A stretch of DNA of 64,000 nt. Source: CF-46 sp042408445. GTDB taxonomy: Bacteria; Chloroflexota; Limnocylindria; Limnocylindrales; CSP1-4. Positions within the stretch are counted from its first letter, which is position 1. Every line of letters starts with the position of its first letter. The DNA lies in NCBI GenBank assembly GCA_042408445.1, contig JBHORC010000023.1, positions 62,001-126,000 on the forward strand, read 5' to 3'. Both the position numbers and the translations under genes were made by a program. Below, piece by piece: positions 15,834 to 25,780 of this stretch. The notes beneath the pieces were generated by a model. It was given only the letters and a program-made list of their open reading frames with translations. It made no database searches and was not told the origin of the DNA.

Positions 15834-17180
15834 ATGTCGATGCCGACGACGCGGATCTCCTCGACGCTGAACCGCGACTACGAGCGGCGGCCGTACTGGC
15901 ACGCCACGATGCCGGTGCTGCCATCACGGCGGGATCGACCGCTGCCGGACCGCGCCGACGTCGTCGTCATCGGCGGCGGGTACACCGGGATCAACGCCGC
16001 GCGCGTCCTGGCCCGAGGGGGCGCGGCCGTCACCCTCCTCGAAGCCGAGCACCTCGGATTCGGAGGCTCGACGCGGAACGGCGGGATCGTCCATCCCGGC
16101 TACAAGTGGGGCCCGCAGGAGCTGATCGACCGCCACGGCGAGGAGACCGGCCGCGCCCTGTTCCGCGAGACGATGGACGCCTACGACCTCGTCAAGCGGC
16201 TCATCGCCGACGAGGCGATCGACTGCGAGTTCCGGGAGCGCGGCTTCCTCGACCTGGCCTGGGCGCCGTCGCACGCAGAGCACCTCGAGGCGTCCGTCGA
16301 GACGCTTCGCCGGTTCGGGGTCGAGGCGCACTACGTCCCCAGGGCGGACCTCCACGAGGAGATCGGGACGAGCTTCTATCACGGTGGTCTCGTGTTCCCG
16401 CCGAGCGGTCTGCTCCACCCGGGGAAGTACTTCGCGGGGCTGGCCGGGGCGGCGGAACGTGCGGGCGTCGACCTGCACGAGGGGATCCGGGCGAAGGCGG
16501 TCCGGCGCCAGGCCGACGGGCAGCTCGTCGTCGAGACGACCGGCGGCGCGATCCTCGCGAAGGAGGTCGTCGTCGGGACGAACGGCTACACCGACGGCGT
16601 CGTGCCGTCGCTCCGGCGACGGGTCATTCCGATCGGGAGCTACATCATCGCGACCGAGCCGCTCCCCGAGGAGCTGGCACGGAGCCTGTCGCCGCGGGGC
16701 CGCGCCTTCTTCGACACGAAGAACTTCCTCTACTACTGGCACGTCTCGGAGGACCGGCGGATGATCTTCGGCGGCCGGGCGAGCTTCCTGCCGACGAACG
16801 TCGACCACACGGCCTCGATCCTCCACAAGGGCATGCTCGAGGTCCACCCTCAGCTCGCCGGCTACCGCGTCGACTACGCGTGGGGCGGCAATGTCGGGTT
16901 CACGTTCGACCGGATGCCGCACGTCGGGCGCAGGGACGGCGTCACCTACGCGATGGGCTGCTGCGGAACGGGCGTCGCGATGATGACCGCGCTCGGGACG
17001 GCGGTCGGCGAGTGGCTCGGCGGCGGCCCGGCACCCGCCCTGTCGCAGCTCCCGTTCCCGCTCGTGCCGGCGCCGTACGAGGGCCGGCCGTGGTTCCTGC
17101 CGTTCGCGGGCGAGTGGTTCCGGCTGCAGGACCGACTCGCCCGTCGGGAGCGGCCGCGAACCGAGGTCGAAACCGCCTAG
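15834..17180 (+). CDS. FAD-dependent amine/amino-acid oxidoreductase (DAO family)
   Basis: A 448-residue flavoprotein with the FAD Rossmann motif VVIGGGYTGINAA at 44-56 and GFGGSTRNGG about 30 residues later, typical of the DAO family. The PuuB-like group (gamma-glutamylputrescine oxidase) has a similar C-terminal pattern, here YAWGGNVGFTFDRMPHVG and MGCCGTGVAMM. The substrate is probably a secondary amine or amino acid; a polyamine link would fit the potABCD genes 20 kb away but is speculation. It interrupts the pyr genes and has its own promoter. A second in-frame ATG at 15840 is possible. Confidence 0.85.
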   Translation: MSMPTTRISSTLNRDYERRPYWHATMPVLPSRRDRPLPDRADVVVIGGGYTGINAARVLARGGAAVTLLEAEHLGFGGSTRNGGIVHPGYKWGPQELIDRHGEETGRALFRETMDAYDLVKRLIADEAIDCEFRERGFLDLAWAPSHAEHLEASVETLRRFGVEAHYVPRADLHEEIGTSFYHGGLVFPPSGLLHPGKYFAGLAGAAERAGVDLHEGIRAKAVRRQADGQLVVETTGGAILAKEVVVGTNGYTDGVVPSLRRRVIPIGSYIIATEPLPEELARSLSPRGRAFFDTKNFLYYWHVSEDRRMIFGGRASFLPTNVDHTASILHKGMLEVHPQLAGYRVDYAWGGNVGFTFDRMPHVGRRDGVTYAMGCCGTGVAMMTALGTAVGEWLGGGPAPALSQLPFPLVPAPYEGRPWFLPFAGEWFRLQDRLARRERPRTEVETA

Positions 17181-17244
17181 TCCCGGGGCCGCGCGTGTTC
17201 GGCACGCTCCCGGCCCCCTTCTCCTGCGCTGCGCCGCTCCCCGG

Positions 17245-17250
17245 TACAGT
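17245..17250 (+). promoter_or_regulatory. leaderless -10 (TACAGT)
   Basis: TACAGT ends 8 bases before the GTG at 17259. Confidence 0.5.
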
Positions 17251-17258
17251 TCCCGCTC

Positions 17259-17705
17259 GTGATCAACCGCCAGCCCATCCAGTACAAGGGCGATGACCTC
17301 GACGCGGACCGCGGCCCGGGGCTCGGCTGCTTCCGGTTCCAGCTCGTCGTCCTGGTCGCGTTCATCGTCCTCACGCCGCTCACCGTCGCGTGGAACTGGC
17401 CGATCTGGATCAGCGCGGCGCTGCTGTTCGCCGTGATCATCCTGCTCCTCGTCGCCGGCCAGACGATCATCTTCCTGCTCCGGCTCGTCGCCGCCGATCG
17501 CCGCAGTCGCCGCCGCCCGCTGGCGAGTGCCACGCGGACGGTCGGCGAGCTCGAGGATGCGCGAGCAGGCACGGACGCCCTCCCGGCCCTCACGGACGCC
17601 GCGCCGCGGGCGACGGACCTGCCAGCTGCCGGACCCGCCGCCTCGACCGACCCGGGACCTGACGCCCCGGACCCCTCGTCGCCGGAAGGGCCCGTGCGAC
17701 AATAG
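17259..17705 (+). CDS. small two-span membrane protein of unknown function
   Basis: A 148-residue protein with two adjacent hydrophobic spans (about 27-46 and 50-76) and a long Ala/Pro/Asp-rich, probably disordered, C-terminal tail from 85. I recognise no family. The short soluble N-terminus contains GDDLDADRGPGLGCFRFQ. It lies between the FAD oxidoreductase and a small soluble protein with no obvious functional link. The GTG start is supported by a -10-like hexamer 8 bases upstream. Confidence 0.7.
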   Translation: MINRQPIQYKGDDLDADRGPGLGCFRFQLVVLVAFIVLTPLTVAWNWPIWISAALLFAVIILLLVAGQTIIFLLRLVAADRRSRRRPLASATRTVGELEDARAGTDALPALTDAAPRATDLPAAGPAASTDPGPDAPDPSSPEGPVRQ

Positions 17706-17787
17706 GCCGCCCCGGCGCCCGCCGGAGCCGCAGCCGGCCAGCGCCCGACGGTCGGCCCCACACATCCGAGGAAGGAGGACCGTCCGC

Positions 17788-18114
17788 GTGCCCGTGCTGG
17801 CGACCTATTTCTCGGTCCGACGCGGGCGCGACGCCTTCTTCAAGTTCTACATGAGGACCCTGTTCGCCCGGCAGGTCCGCGAGTACGAGTCGAAGTACGG
17901 CATCCGCTTCATCGGCTGGTACAACGTCGCCCATGGCTGGGATTTCGACAACGTGATCCTGCTCGATCTGCCCGACTACGCGACACTGGACCGGCTCGAG
18001 GCGGACGAGGGCCTGCGGGCACTCGGCCACCGGGCGGGGGAGTGGATCTTCCAGCGGCACCATTCGATGTTTCTGCGGGAGCGAATGGGCCCCGACCTCG
18101 AATACCACCGCTGA
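17788..18114 (+). CDS. conserved-looking small protein, possible dimeric alpha-beta barrel
   Basis: A 108-residue protein, rich in Tyr, Phe and Trp (FFKFYMRTLF, RFIGWYNVAHGW, VILLDLPDYATLDRLEADEG). The pattern of a beta strand, a helix with Asp/Leu and a final aromatic strand resembles NIPSNAP/antibiotic-monooxygenase-like dimeric barrels, but this is shape-based inference. The GTG at 17788 is chosen for the strong AAGGAGG site at 17772-17778. The translation is free of low-complexity sequence, which supports a real gene. Function unknown. Confidence 0.75.
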   Translation: MPVLATYFSVRRGRDAFFKFYMRTLFARQVREYESKYGIRFIGWYNVAHGWDFDNVILLDLPDYATLDRLEADEGLRALGHRAGEWIFQRHHSMFLRERMGPDLEYHR

Positions 18115-18211
18115 CATGGGATTCTTCCGAGGCCGCGCGTCGGCCGATGACCAGCCACCGGACGATTCGCTCCGCGAGGGGCACCAGGGACGACAGAAGG
18201 GAGGCGATGCG

Positions 18212-19198
18212 ATGGACACGAGCCGCAACGACCTGCTCGGCGAGATCGCGGCCGACGCCGCCCTCGAACGGTCCGATTTCATCGTTCAGGCGACCGAGCA
18301 GCTCCGGAAGTTCCTGCAGGCGAACAAGGACCGGATCAGCGAGCTCGGCGGTCTGACCCTCATCGACGAGGACCCGGACTACCTCGCGATCGCGCCGGAC
18401 CTGACGTTCCGGAGCCGGACCCGCTACCTCGACGACCTGACGAACGAGTGGACCTCGGAGACGGAGGTCATCGAGAGCGCCTCCGAGCTGATCGAGCTCT
18501 ACAACCCGGCGGACATCTACCAGGCCTTCGCCGACGCGGCCCGAGAGGGCGCCGGCCTCCCGGCAGAGCCGACCGCCGAGGGCGACCTCCTCGACGCGGC
18601 CGGCATCGGCGTCGACGAGAGCGTCACGCTCGGCGGGGACCCGTATGCGGCCGCCGCGGACGACTGGGCCGCGACGCAGCCGGAGCGGGTCGAGGTCGAT
18701 GACGACGAGCTCGCCGCGCAGCGCCTCTACGACCTCGCTCTCGAGTTCCAGGAGCGGAGCCAGCGCAGCGAGGCCCGGCTGCTCGAGCAGTTCGAGGACG
18801 CGGCCGAAAACCTCGTCGGGAAGATTGGCGATCTGATCGTCAACGATGACGACGACGAGCGGCTCACGCTCACGGCCGCCGGCGAGTTCCGGGCCGAGGT
18901 CCTCACCGAGGAGGAGAACGAGTGGCGGCCGCTCGCGACCGCGGAGGAGCTCGTCGAGTACTACGACCCGACGGATGTCTTCGGCGATCTCGCCGACGCC
19001 CTCGCGGAGGCCTACCCCTCGATCGCGCCGGAGCTGGCGGCGTTCGAAGGTGATGCGACCGCAGGGACTGCGGCCGAGGGCGAGTCCGAGGACGACGAGG
19101 ACGACGAGGACGACGACGACGACGCGGACGCCGTCGAAGCCGATGCCGATGCGACCGACACGAACGGCACCACCGCGGAGGGCGACGCCCGCCGGTGA
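18212..19198 (+). CDS. acidic protein with an internal duplication, function unknown
   Basis: A 328-residue very acidic protein. Two halves are related: about 24-112 and 184-268 share the order L-x-V/L-x-D-D, then an NEW block, then SELIELYNPADIYQAFADA against EELVEYYDPTDVFGDLADA. The C-terminus (about 290-310) is a nearly pure Asp/Glu run. No signal peptide or membrane span is visible. The ATG at 18212 is preferred because AAGGGAGG lies 8 bases upstream; an in-frame ATG at 18116 would add 32 residues. The stop overlaps pyrK (GTGA), so it is probably in the pyrKD transcript. I do not recognise a family. Confidence 0.78.
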   Translation: MDTSRNDLLGEIAADAALERSDFIVQATEQLRKFLQANKDRISELGGLTLIDEDPDYLAIAPDLTFRSRTRYLDDLTNEWTSETEVIESASELIELYNPADIYQAFADAAREGAGLPAEPTAEGDLLDAAGIGVDESVTLGGDPYAAAADDWAATQPERVEVDDDELAAQRLYDLALEFQERSQRSEARLLEQFEDAAENLVGKIGDLIVNDDDDERLTLTAAGEFRAEVLTEEENEWRPLATAEELVEYYDPTDVFGDLADALAEAYPSIAPELAAFEGDATAGTAAEGESEDDEDDEDDDDDADAVEADADATDTNGTTAEGDARR

Positions 19199-20061
19199 CG
19201 ATGCGGCTCGTCCAGACCGAGCTCGTCGACAGTCGGGAGATTCTCCCCGGTCAGTGGCTCCAGACGTTCCGGGCGCCGGAGCTCGCCACGGGCTCGCGAG
19301 CCGGCCAGTTCGTCCACGTCCGGACGGGTGACCTCTCCGGGCTCGTGCTGCGCCGACCGTTCTCGATCAACACCGCGGACCCACTCAGCGGCACGATCAC
19401 GATCCACTTCCGGACGATCGGCCGCGGCACCGAATGGTTCACGCGGCTCCGGCCGGGCGACACCGTCGAGATGCTCGGCCCGCTCGGTCGGCCGTTCGAG
19501 GTCGACAGCCGCTCGCAGCACCTGCTGCTCGTCGCGGGCGGCCTCGGGATGGCCGGCGTCCGGATGCTCGCGGACGAGGCGATTCGGACTGGCCGCCAGG
19601 TCGCCCTCCTGTTCGGCGCCGCGTCGGCGCGCGACGTGTACCCGTCGTCCCTGCTGCCCGACGAGGTCGAATACGTCATCGCGACCGATGACGGCTCCGT
19701 CGGTCACCACGGCTTCGTGACCGAGCTCGTGCCGGACTACGAGGCGTGGGCCGATCAGGCGTTTGCCTGCGGCCCGGCGCCGATGCTTGCCGCGCTCGCC
19801 AGGCTGGCGGCCGGACGCCGGGAGCGACTGGGCGTCGCGCAGCTCGGCCGGAAGCGCGGGGGAGGGAAGGCCGATCCGCTCGGCTCGGTGGCGGCGCGGC
19901 GCAAGGCGTTCCTGCAGGTGTCGATGGAGCAGAACATGGGGTGCGCCGTCGGGGCGTGTCTCGGCTGCGTGATCATGGGCGTGAACGGCACGCCGCAGCG
20001 CGTCTGTCGCGAGGGGCCAGTATTCGCTGCGGAGGAGGTCGCGTGGGAGTCCGGCTGGTGA
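19195..20061 (+). CDS. pyrK: dihydroorotate dehydrogenase electron transfer subunit
   Basis: FAD and [2Fe-2S] subunit that passes electrons from class 1B dihydroorotate dehydrogenase to NAD+. The 288 residues have the flavin-binding RRPFSI (53-58), the NAD-binding AGGLGMAGVR, and a C-terminal iron-sulfur cluster motif with C250, C255, C258 and C271 (GCAVGACLGCV, then RVCREGPVF). A Lys/Arg/Gly insertion (GRKRGGGKADP) precedes the cluster. The GTG at 19195 overlaps the upstream gene; an ATG at 19201 is equally possible. Confidence 0.95.
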   Translation: MTMRLVQTELVDSREILPGQWLQTFRAPELATGSRAGQFVHVRTGDLSGLVLRRPFSINTADPLSGTITIHFRTIGRGTEWFTRLRPGDTVEMLGPLGRPFEVDSRSQHLLLVAGGLGMAGVRMLADEAIRTGRQVALLFGAASARDVYPSSLLPDEVEYVIATDDGSVGHHGFVTELVPDYEAWADQAFACGPAPMLAALARLAAGRRERLGVAQLGRKRGGGKADPLGSVAARRKAFLQVSMEQNMGCAVGACLGCVIMGVNGTPQRVCREGPVFAAEEVAWESGW

Positions 20062-20389
20062 GGCGGATCGCCGGCGCGTACCGCGGACGCGTCCGCCTGG
20101 TCCGTCTCCCGGAACAAGCGACCGCCGGGACGCCAGCTGGACGCCGAGATCAGGCGCTCCGGCGTCACGTGCTCCACGTCGTGGACCGGGCGTCGGCTGA
20201 GGGGCGGTTCGCCGGTCGCTTGCTCCGTGTCGCGGACCAGCGCTCCCGGCCGCGGCTCCGGTCCTGGACTCGACCCTCGTGAAGGCGAAACGACGCATCA
20301 CCACGTCACGTGACGTCCGGCCCGGAGGCATCCAGCGCGGCCCGACACCGCGCCGGAAGCTCGGCCGGCCCACGGGCGGCTCGGTCCCG
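20062..20389 (+). other. gap between pyrK and pyrD with ambiguous coding potential
   Basis: No gene can be assigned with confidence. A 79-codon Arg-rich frame runs from a GTG at 20043 (inside pyrK) to a TGA at 20280-20282, which overlaps a GTG at 20279 that is in frame with pyrD. Third-position GC of this frame is about 78%, lower than in neighbouring genes. If the 20279 GTG is the true pyrD start, the gap shrinks to 217 bases. Confidence 0.5.
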
Positions 20390-21433
20390 ATGGTCGAGGC
20401 GCCTTCGCGCCGGCGCCCCGTGCAGCCCACTCCGGCAGACGCGACGAACCCCATCGCGCCCTCGACGGTGCGCGAGGTGGATCTCACCGTCGACCTCGGG
20501 CGCGGCCTCGTCCTGCCGAACCCGATCCTTGTCGCGTCCGGCACGTTCGGCTACGGGATCGAGTACGGCGACGTCGTCGAAGTCGATCGCCTCGGCGCCA
20601 TCTGCTGCAAGGGCACGACCCTCAAGCCACGCGTCGGAAACGTCACGCCGCGCGTGACCGAGACACCCGGCGGCATGCTGAACTCGATCGGCCTCCAGAA
20701 CCCCGGCGTCGACGCCGTCGTCGAGAAATATGCCGCGACCTGGGCGGGCTGGAAGACACCGGTGATCGTCAACGTCGCCGGCGAGTCCGTCGCCGACTAT
20801 GTCGAGGTCGCCCGCCGCCTCGAGGGCGTGCCGGGCGTGGCCGGGATCGAGTTGAACATCAGCTGTCCGAACGTCGGCCGCGGCGGGCTCCAGTTCGCGA
20901 TCGACGCCAGCGCCGCAGGCGAGGTGACCGCTGCCGTGCGGCGGGCGACGGACCTGCCCCTGCTCGTCAAGCTGTCGCCGAACGTCGCCGACGTCCGTCC
21001 GATCGCCCGCGCGATCGCGGACGCGGGCGCCGATGCCCTGACGGCCATCAACACGCTGTCCGGGATCGCGGTCGCGCCAGGCCGCGCGAAGCCGCTCCTC
21101 GGGAACATCTACGGCGGGCTGTCCGGGCCGGCGATCAAGCCGGTCGCCCTGCGGATCGTGTACGAGGTCGCCCAGATCGTCGACATCCCGGTCGTCGCGA
21201 TCGGCGGCGTGACCGAGCTCGATGACGTGCTCGACTTCCTCGCCGTCGGTGCGGTCGCGGTCCAGGTCGGCACCGCGATCTTCGCCGACCCGACGCTGCC
21301 CGTCCGCCTCGTCGATGAGCTCTCCACGGAGTGTCGCCGGCAAGGGGTCACGACGCACCGCGACCTGATCGGGACGGCGCTGGCACGGCGAGCCGGGCCG
21401 CCGTCGGCGAAAGGCGTCGAGTACCGGCCCTAG
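20390..21433 (+). CDS. pyrD: dihydroorotate dehydrogenase, class 1B catalytic subunit
   Basis: FMN enzyme oxidising dihydroorotate to orotate. Landmarks are NPILVASGTFGYG, the KPRVGNVTPR substrate loop, NISCPN with the catalytic Cys (so class 1, not the Ser-type class 2), LVKLSPN and AIGGV. Position after pyrK shows the NAD-linked 1B form. The start is uncertain: ATG 20390 gives 347 residues, GTG 20279 gives 384, and GTG 20468 gives the family's usual length of about 321. None has a Shine-Dalgarno sequence. Confidence 0.93.
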   Translation: MVEAPSRRRPVQPTPADATNPIAPSTVREVDLTVDLGRGLVLPNPILVASGTFGYGIEYGDVVEVDRLGAICCKGTTLKPRVGNVTPRVTETPGGMLNSIGLQNPGVDAVVEKYAATWAGWKTPVIVNVAGESVADYVEVARRLEGVPGVAGIELNISCPNVGRGGLQFAIDASAAGEVTAAVRRATDLPLLVKLSPNVADVRPIARAIADAGADALTAINTLSGIAVAPGRAKPLLGNIYGGLSGPAIKPVALRIVYEVAQIVDIPVVAIGGVTELDDVLDFLAVGAVAVQVGTAIFADPTLPVRLVDELSTECRRQGVTTHRDLIGTALARRAGPPSAKGVEYRP

Positions 21434-21498
21434 GAGCGCACCTGGACCGCCGCGCGCGTCCTCCGAATGGTTTCGGCCACCATCGAAGCCGGCCTCGC

Positions 21499-21504
21499 TA
21501 GACT
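21499..21504 (+). promoter_or_regulatory. leaderless -10 (TAGACT) of pyrE
   Basis: TAGACT ends 7 bases before the ATG at 21512. The same GCTAGACTTTC string occurs upstream of the DUF885 gene at 59259-59269. Confidence 0.6.
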
Positions 21505-21511
21505 TTCGGCG

Positions 21512-22186
21512 ATGACGACGATCAAACCTGCCGTGGAGCTCGCGGCGCGCGAGGGCGTGGCGCGCAGAACCGAGGAGCTGTTCCGGTCCAGCGGTGCGCT
21601 GCGTGAGGGCCACTTCCAGCTGAAGAGCGGCCGGCACGGCGACGCCTACATCGAGAAGTTCGCAGTCCTGAGCGACCCGGCCGCGACCAGCGAGCTCTGC
21701 GGTTTCTGGGCGGCCGGCGTCACGACGGACGACGGACCCCGGATCGACCTCGTCGCCGGCCCAACGACGGGTGGCGTGATCCTCGCCTTCGAGACCGGCC
21801 GCCAGGTCGGCGTCCGGGCGATCTTCGCCGAGGAGGTCCGGGACGGCGACGGGGCGACGCATCGGGCATTCCGGCGTGGCTTCCGGATCGAGCCGGGCGA
21901 GCGGGTCCTGCTCGTCGACGACATCCTCACGACCGGCGGATCGCTGCTCGCGATGCTGCCGGCCGTCGAGGCGATGGGTGGCGAGATCATCGAGTGCGCC
22001 GTCCTCGTGGACCGCAGCAGCGGCGGCACGAACGTCCTCACGTCGCCGGCGACGGGCCGGACCTACCCGCTCCGCTCCCTCTGGCGCCTCGATCTGCCGA
22101 CCTACGAGCCTGGCGCTGCGTCCTGCCCGCGCTGCGCGGACGGCACCCCGCTCCACGCCCCGGGGAGCAGCGGGACCGGCGCTTGA
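21512..22186 (+). CDS. pyrE: orotate phosphoribosyltransferase
   Basis: Adds ribose-5-phosphate to orotate to give OMP. The 224-residue product has LKSGRHGDAYIEKF, a GPTTGG loop and the PRPP motif VLLVDDILTTGGS. The C-terminus ends in CPRCADGTPLHAPGSS, a two-Cys extension typical of the class whose members have a C-x2-C tail. It is 78 bases after pyrD and has its own leaderless promoter, so it may be expressed apart from pyrKD. pyrF, which would complete the pathway, is not in the window. Confidence 0.95.
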   Translation: MTTIKPAVELAAREGVARRTEELFRSSGALREGHFQLKSGRHGDAYIEKFAVLSDPAATSELCGFWAAGVTTDDGPRIDLVAGPTTGGVILAFETGRQVGVRAIFAEEVRDGDGATHRAFRRGFRIEPGERVLLVDDILTTGGSLLAMLPAVEAMGGEIIECAVLVDRSSGGTNVLTSPATGRTYPLRSLWRLDLPTYEPGAASCPRCADGTPLHAPGSSGTGA

Positions 22187-22578
22187 CCTCAGGAAAGGTG
22201 GCGTCCACGCCGGGTGCGCGCGCGAGCAGCGCCTCCGCCCCGCTCTCGCGCCGACGGGCGATCCTCTTGTTCGCGGTCGTTCTCGGCGCGATCGCCGTCG
22301 CCGCGCTCGCGGCCACGGCCCTGGGTGGGCCGGGTCGGCGCGTCGAGACGGGGATCGTCGTGGACGTCGAGGCGACGGGTCTGACCTCGGTCCAGGGATT
22401 CTCGCTCCGGACCGCCGACGGTCGAACGGTCGACTTCCGCGTCGGCACCACGGAGACCGCGACCTCGTTTCCGCCCGGCCACCTCGCCGAGCACAAGGCG
22501 ACCCTCGCGCCGATCCGCGTCACCTACGTCGAGCAGGCCGGGACGCTCCTCGCAGTGCGTCTCGAGGACGTGCGCTAG
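22183..22578 (+). CDS. small single-span membrane protein, function unknown
   Basis: About 131 residues with one membrane span (AILLFAVVLGAIAVAALAA) near the N-terminus and a small outer domain containing GIVVDVEATGLTSVQGFSL and VDFRVGTTE, probably a small beta-barrel. No family recognised. The TTG at 22183 overlaps the pyrE stop; a GTG at 22198 is an equal alternative. It converges with the lipoprotein gene at 22598, only 19 bases away. Confidence 0.65.
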   Translation: MTSGKVASTPGARASSASAPLSRRRAILLFAVVLGAIAVAALAATALGGPGRRVETGIVVDVEATGLTSVQGFSLRTADGRTVDFRVGTTETATSFPPGHLAEHKATLAPIRVTYVEQAGTLLAVRLEDVR

Positions 22579-22597
22579 ATCGAGGGGCTCGCCGGCC

Positions 22598-23533
22598 TCA
22601 GCCGGCTTCGACGCTCTTGATTGCCGCCTCGACCTCATCCGGCGAGAACACGAGCTCGAACGACGCGGCGATCTTCCCGTCGCCTCCGACCACGAACACG
22701 AACGGCTCGGACACGAGCCGGAACGCGTTGGTGGCCTCCACCGTGATCAGCTGGTTGTTCGCATCGAGCACGGGCTGGAGCGCGCCGTTCTGCTCCTGGA
22801 GCTGATACGGCTCGACGTTGATGAACGTCATCTCCGGATGCGCGGCAGCGACCGGCTTCAACCGATCGAGTGCCGGCCCGCACGTCGCCGACTGGCAGAA
22901 CTTCGGCGTGGCAAAGATCAGGACGAAGGGCTTCTTCGCCGCGAGGGCGGCCGCTTCGGACGTCTGGTAGAAGCGCTTCTCGGGACTCGCGTCCGTCGAG
23001 ATCTTCGCGACGTCGCCGCCGACGTCCGCGAGCGTCGGGGTCCTCACGGACGGAGCCGCATCGCCTGGCGCGAGCACCTGGGTTCGTTGGCGGACGGGGA
23101 ACGAGAACGCGACGGTCGATTGGGGCGACCCGGGCGCGGCCGTGGTGAAGTCCGCCGTCCACTGGCCGGCGCTCGCGAAGGTGGCATGGCCGACGTAGAC
23201 GCCCTTGACGCCTTCGACCGCCCACATGAACGTCATCGGCGTCGGCGCGACGGTCTCGCCGTTCGGCCCCCGAAACCCGATCGAGAGGGTTCGGTCGGGG
23301 GTTGCGGCGGAGGCTGTCCCGGTCGCGTCGAGAAGCGAGAAGACGACGCGGTTCTTGCCGACACCGAACTCCTGCGAGACGGCCACCGGCAGGACGGTGG
23401 CGGACCCGACGGGCCCCACGGACGAGACGGGAAGGGACGGCGACGCGGGCAGCGACGGGTTGGCCGATCCGCAGGCGGCGACGAGGACCAGCGCGCAGGC
23501 GAGTGCCGCGACCGGTCGAGCGGGAAGGTGCAT
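22598..23533 (-). CDS. thioredoxin-fold lipoprotein
   Basis: A 311-residue lipoprotein: hydrophobic signal followed by the lipobox LVAAC (Cys 21). The middle part (about 50-150) has a beta-sandwich look and the C-terminal part is a thioredoxin-like domain: KPFVLIFATPKFCQSATCGP, then FINVEPY and EPFVFVVGGDGKI. The active-site spacing is C-x4-C rather than the redox C-x2-C, seen also in SCO/peroxiredoxin-like outliers. Because it is divergent from the ctaA-ctaB fusion, a role in copper or heme handling for cytochrome oxidase is possible, but this is inference. The start is ATG with TAGGCT 6 bases upstream. Confidence 0.82.
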   Translation of the reverse strand: MHLPARPVAALACALVLVAACGSANPSLPASPSLPVSSVGPVGSATVLPVAVSQEFGVGKNRVVFSLLDATGTASAATPDRTLSIGFRGPNGETVAPTPMTFMWAVEGVKGVYVGHATFASAGQWTADFTTAAPGSPQSTVAFSFPVRQRTQVLAPGDAAPSVRTPTLADVGGDVAKISTDASPEKRFYQTSEAAALAAKKPFVLIFATPKFCQSATCGPALDRLKPVAAAHPEMTFINVEPYQLQEQNGALQPVLDANNQLITVEATNAFRLVSEPFVFVVGGDGKIAASFELVFSPDEVEAAIKSVEAG

Positions 23534-23539
23534 GGCGCT

Positions 23540-23545
23540 AGCCTA
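23540..23545 (-). promoter_or_regulatory. leaderless -10 (TAGGCT, minus strand)
   Basis: On the minus strand TAGGCT ends 6 bases before the ATG at 23533. Confidence 0.55.
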
Positions 23546-23620
23546 CGGCCGAGCGCTCACCCGCGCATCGGACGAGGCTGCGGAACGGTCCGGCGGACGC
23601 GGAACATCGGGGTGCGGCGC

Positions 23621-23626
23621 TAGAAT
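23621..23626 (+). promoter_or_regulatory. candidate -10 (TAGAAT) of the ctaA-ctaB gene
   Basis: TAGAAT lies about 78 bases before the GTG at 23704, implying a leader of about 70 bases that ends in an AGGAG site. Confidence 0.4.
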
Positions 23627-23703
23627 GACGGCCGTCCCGAACGTGCGGTCCACCACCCTCGCGCACCTTCCCATGACCGGCCATTCGGCCCCCCAGGAGA
23701 CCC

Positions 23704-25602
<1,899 letters not shown>

Positions 25603-25719
25603 GGGTCGAACCGCCCCCACGCACGTCGCCCACTCCCGCGATCCGGCCGTCTCCGATGCCGGTCAGCTCGTGGCGAACGGATCCTCGGCGGTGCGCCGAA
25701 TGGGCACCGACGCACCACT

Positions 25720-25731
25720 GTTCCGTCGAAC
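25720..25731 (+). promoter_or_regulatory. palindrome GTTC-CGTC-GAAC upstream of the ATP-grasp gene
   Basis: A perfect 4-base inverted repeat with 4-base spacer, 37 bases before the -10 hexamer. It is a mirror-order relative of the GAAC-N4-GTTC LexA box; the binding factor is unknown. Confidence 0.25.
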
Positions 25732-25767
25732 GCCGCATCCAGCGAACAGAATCGAAATGTCTCCCCG

Positions 25768-25773
25768 GATAAT
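25768..25773 (+). promoter_or_regulatory. leaderless -10 (GATAAT)
   Basis: GATAAT, close to TATAAT, ends 7 bases before the ATG at 25781, which decides between three in-frame ATGs (25757, 25772, 25781). Confidence 0.6.
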
Positions 25774-25780
25774 GGGGGTC

